Part shown: positions 61,747 to 64,000 of the stretch, one piece after another
Layout: the number at the start of each line of letters is the position of its first letter
Numbering within the stretch: position 1 is the first letter of the stretch
NCBI RefSeq assembly: GCF_001426525.1
Contig: NZ_LMEW01000011.1
Span: forward strand, 1-64,000
DNA length: 64,000 nt
DNA from: Massilia sp. Root133
Lineage (GTDB): Bacteria > Pseudomonadota > Gammaproteobacteria > Burkholderiales > Burkholderiaceae_D
Direction: 5' to 3'
Notes under the pieces: generated by a model
Told to the model about the DNA's origin: nothing
What the model saw: the letters and a program-made list of their open reading frames with translations, nothing else
Database searches by the model: none
Position numbers and translations under genes: made by a program

Positions 61747-62253
61747 CTACCTTCGCAACAGGCCATCGAGGACATTACGCGTGACGCGCTCCAGTTGGCG
61801 ATCCCGGCCGGCGTCGAGGACTTGCGCCCAATCGGTGGTTCCGGCAGAAAACACGGTGCCGTTGCGTGTAAACAGGCCCATGGCGGCCGTGTGGATGCCT
61901 TCGCCGGCCGCGTGGCGTGCACGTGCCGGAAATTCCTGCCAGTCGGGGCCCAGGCGCGCCGCCGCCAGCAATGCATAGCCGTCCGGCGTACCGTCCTCGT
62001 CCGCCCAGACGGACAGCAATGCGTCATGGCCGGCATCGAAGACGTCGAGCGGGACGCCGTCGCATTCATAGCCCGCCAGCGGCGGCCAGCTATGCCGTCC
62101 GAGCGCGTCGCCGCGCGCCAGGCCGGTCTCGGTGAAGATCCAGTGATCGGGCTTCTGGACACGATAGCCGGCGGACCTGCGCGGACCATCCCACCAGCCG
62201 CCGCCGTGCCGGTAGCTGGCGCCGCTCAAGCTGTCTTCGGTCATCACGCTCAT
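61747..62253 (-). CDS. stand-alone N,N-dimethylformamidase C-terminal-like protein
   Basis: This 168-residue soluble protein has no signal peptide. ASYRHGGGWWDGPRRSAGY and VQKPDHWIFTETGLARGD, then GYECDGVPLDVFD and the end NGTVFSAGTTDWAQVLD, recall the C-terminal region of the large subunit of N,N-dimethylformamidases. There it follows several hundred residues that are missing here. A GGAGGAGACG site before the ATG at 62253 shows that it is a separate gene, not a fragment. Its role is unknown; its place next to glycosyltransferases suggests glycan or amide chemistry. The family assignment is moderate. Confidence 0.6.
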   Translation of the reverse strand: MSVMTEDSLSGASYRHGGGWWDGPRRSAGYRVQKPDHWIFTETGLARGDALGRHSWPPLAGYECDGVPLDVFDAGHDALLSVWADEDGTPDGYALLAAARLGPDWQEFPARARHAAGEGIHTAAMGLFTRNGTVFSAGTTDWAQVLDAGRDRQLERVTRNVLDGLLRR

Positions 62254-62401
62254 CGTCTCCTCCGCGTTGGGTTGCGCTGCGGTCCTGCTGAGGCTTGGAG
62301 CACGATGAGCTGGATTAGTTCATCCATTCGCGCGGTCGTTGGATGTCGATGGCGGCCTGAACGGTGCGGCGAAAGACGGTATCATCGAAGGCAATCCCTT
62401 G

Positions 62402-63238
62402 ATGACCGGATACCTCATGCTCCAGACGCCCGCCTCGTTCACGCCCCTGATGGCTCCGCAGCAGGATGCCGCACCGCTGTCCTTCGTCTTCCACGGCGGG
62501 CGGCTGCTCGTGCGCGAGGCCGACCTCGGCCTGCCCGACGAGGCCGCGGTGCGCAGCCTCGCGCTCGACCCGCCGCGCCTGCAGCCGGTGGGCCTGCTGG
62601 ACGCCCGTTATTGCCAGACCGCCTGGGTCGACGACGAAGCCCTGGCACCGCCCGGCCACGCCTGGCGCGGGCTGCGTTCGCTGTTCGGCGAGTTCGACGA
62701 AGGCCACCTCGGCGTGGCCGCGCGCGCCTGCCAGATCGCCGAATGGGCGCGCACGCACCGCTTCTGCGGCGCCTGCGGCAGCGGCACCGCGCTGGCGGCG
62801 GGCGAGCGCTGTTTCAAGTGCGTGAACTGCGGCCACATGGCTTATCCGCGCATTTCGCCGGCGATGATGGTCCTGATCCGCAATGGCGACAAGGTGCTGC
62901 TGGCGCTGCACACGCAGTCCGCCGTCAAACGCTTCGTGCCGCTGGCCGGCTTCCTGGAAGCGGGCGAGACGATCGAGGAAGCCGTGCACCGCGAAGTGTT
63001 CGAGGAAGTGGGCCTGCGCGTGCACAACCTGCGCTATTTCGGCAGCCAGTCGTGGCCGTTCCCGCACTCGCTGATGATCGCGTTCACGGCCGATTACCTG
63101 GACGGCGACATCCGTACCGATCCCAACGAGATCAGCGAGGCGCGCTGGTTCGGACCGGGCGACGAGTGGCCGGAGCGCGTGGCGCACGTGTCGATCTCGA
63201 GCATGCTGGTCGACAGCCACCGTCCGCCCGGCCGCTGA
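62402..63238 (+). CDS. nudC: NAD+ diphosphatase/NADH pyrophosphatase
   Basis: This 278-residue Nudix hydrolase cleaves NADH and NAD+, and in E. coli removes NAD caps from RNA. A zinc ribbon (CGACG and CVNCG, near residues 122-145) precedes the Nudix box GFLEAGETIEEAVHREVFEE followed by VGL (near 185). The NudC-specific motif SQSWPFPHSLM comes next. The ATG at 62402 gives MTGYLMLQTPASF; an ATG at 62417 is also possible. It is divergent from the dimethylformamidase-like gene across about 150 bases, which hold the promoters. Confidence 0.95.
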   Translation: MTGYLMLQTPASFTPLMAPQQDAAPLSFVFHGGRLLVREADLGLPDEAAVRSLALDPPRLQPVGLLDARYCQTAWVDDEALAPPGHAWRGLRSLFGEFDEGHLGVAARACQIAEWARTHRFCGACGSGTALAAGERCFKCVNCGHMAYPRISPAMMVLIRNGDKVLLALHTQSAVKRFVPLAGFLEAGETIEEAVHREVFEEVGLRVHNLRYFGSQSWPFPHSLMIAFTADYLDGDIRTDPNEISEARWFGPGDEWPERVAHVSISSMLVDSHRPPGR

Positions 63239-63250
63239 CGGCCAGCCCCC

Positions 63251-64000
63251 TCACGGTACCGGCGTAGCTGCGATCCTGCCTTCCACGCGCAGCGCCAGCG
63301 GCGTTTCTTCCGGCCGCGTGCCCGTGCTGCGCATGCGCACGACGCGCTGCATCAGGTCGAACCAGAACGGGGCGCCGAACAGCGCGGTCGACGCCGTGAC
63401 GATCCAGCCCGCGACCTGCAGCGCGAAATCGGCATTGGCTACCGGAGGGAACCGCGTCCAGCCGATCGGCAGCGCCATCAGGGCGTCGAACACGGCCGGG
63501 TCCAGCGCGCCGGGCGCGTCATGGAGATGCGCCGCGAGGGCCGGCTGCTGCCACAGCGTGCGGAACAGATGGATGCTGTCGATGTTGAACAGGATCGCCA
63601 GCAGCAGTGCCAGCAGCAGGGAAATCAGCAACTGGCGCCGTTTATAGGCGCCGGACATGCGCGCCATCGCGTTGTCGAACCAGCCGGCCAGCATGTCCTG
63701 GAATTGCTGCAGGTCGCGCGCGCGCCCGTACAGCCCGCGCATCACCTGCCGGACCTGCGGATCGGGAATCGTCTCGATGGCGTTGCCGAGCTGGGCGAAG
63801 TCGCCCGGCACTTTCCACAGGCTGTCCACCAGCGCAATCGCAAAATGCGCCGGTTCGATGTACGATGGCCGCGTACGCATGTCCCGTTCGCTCGGCTGCG
63901 TGCCGTCCGCATGCGGGTTGACGAGCGGATGCTGGTAGACGGCACGCGCCAGCCCGTCGAAGCGGGAGTCGTTGAGCATGCTCTTGACGCCCGCCAGCAG
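63251..64000 (-). CDS. hypothetical membrane protein, 5' end outside the window
   Basis: The visible 249 residues are the C-terminal part. The frame stays open through an internal Met (63979) to the window edge as LLAGVKSMLNDSRFDGLA, so the real start lies beyond. After a soluble region (VYQHPLVNPHADGT, RPSYIEPAHFAIALVD) there are hydrophobic segments at LLISLLLALLLAILFNI and near VAGWIVTASTALFGAPFWF. Similar proteins of about 400 residues occur in other betaproteobacteria without a known function. It is convergent with nudC, 12 bases between stops. Confidence 0.75.
   Translation of the reverse strand: MLAGVKSMLNDSRFDGLARAVYQHPLVNPHADGTQPSERDMRTRPSYIEPAHFAIALVDSLWKVPGDFAQLGNAIETIPDPQVRQVMRGLYGRARDLQQFQDMLAGWFDNAMARMSGAYKRRQLLISLLLALLLAILFNIDSIHLFRTLWQQPALAAHLHDAPGALDPAVFDALMALPIGWTRFPPVANADFALQVAGWIVTASTALFGAPFWFDLMQRVVRMRSTGTRPEETPLALRVEGRIAATPVP

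Noticed and set aside
1..64000. CRISPR arrays, rRNA, tRNA, prophage genes
   Set aside because: No regularly spaced direct repeats of CRISPR size, no rRNA or tRNA structure and no phage structural genes were seen; the only tandem repeat is the 15-bp array at 59544.

Overview
The window is a GC-rich chromosomal segment whose gene content points to a betaproteobacterium of the Oxalobacteraceae, most likely Massilia or a close relative. The signs are tandem secreted S8 proteases, several very large TonB-dependent receptors next to glycoside hydrolases, a GTP-type PEP carboxykinase, RdgC, a divergent uvrA/ssb pair and DUF4254/GT9 glycan genes. This assignment is an inference from content; no rRNA or other marker gene is present. 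No tRNA, rRNA or CRISPR array was seen.

Layout. 1-580 is non-coding, with a possible IS end at the edge and a structured leader. 585-4175 holds two paralogous secreted subtilases. 4222-6355 holds dinB under a LexA-overlapped promoter, then rdgC. 6393-10503 holds a catalase, a one-domain asparaginase homologue, a conserved unknown protein and a D-2-hydroxyacid dehydrogenase. 10947-14815 holds pckG, a decayed DUF2256 gene and a GH39 beta-xylosidase behind a LacI-type operator. 14822-22398 is a compact divergent locus (YfcC permease, AstE/AspA-like deacylase, RpiR regulator, TonB receptor, secreted cyanophycinase-like peptidase) that reads as a system for using cyanophycin or beta-aspartyl peptides. 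22511-26338 is uvrA and ssb; uvrA has a perfect LexA box. 26436-28460 is a lower-GC island with an AbiE-type toxin-antitoxin pair: the antitoxin is intact, the toxin looks deleted and frameshifted, an elaborate operator array precedes them, and a truncated monooxygenase gene lies at one border.

28601-34710 holds a short chemotaxis-signalling-like protein, a Tat-exported GH28 protein, a ClC chloride channel and a two-component system. 34825-42613 holds a PQQ-type beta-propeller protein, a large GH2 enzyme and a TonB receptor, with shared promoter motifs. 42680-43534 is a lipoprotein esterase. 43614-53241 is one long minus-strand operon (gluconokinase, TonB receptor, GntP permease, double beta-helix/propeller fusion, alpha/beta hydrolase, ThuA protein) behind two LacI-type operators. 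53484-57905 holds an AI-2E family permease, a DUF1089 protein, a DUF418 membrane protein and an MFS permease. 58059-61715 is a glycan-building cluster (DUF4254, GT2, two GT9 genes); one GT9 start lies in a 15-bp minisatellite with five in-frame ATGs. A free-standing dimethylformamidase C-terminal-like protein, nudC and a membrane protein cut by the window edge close the segment.

How the genes work together. The window is dominated by scavenging of polymers outside the cell: secreted proteases, polysaccharide hydrolases and a cyanophycinase make oligomers that three TonB receptors could import, and dedicated permeases and kinases take the products into the cytoplasm. Local operators (LacI-like, RpiR-like, TTTAGTAAA and TGAAG direct repeats) suggest each unit has its own inducer. 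Two SOS-controlled repair genes and rdgC are interleaved.
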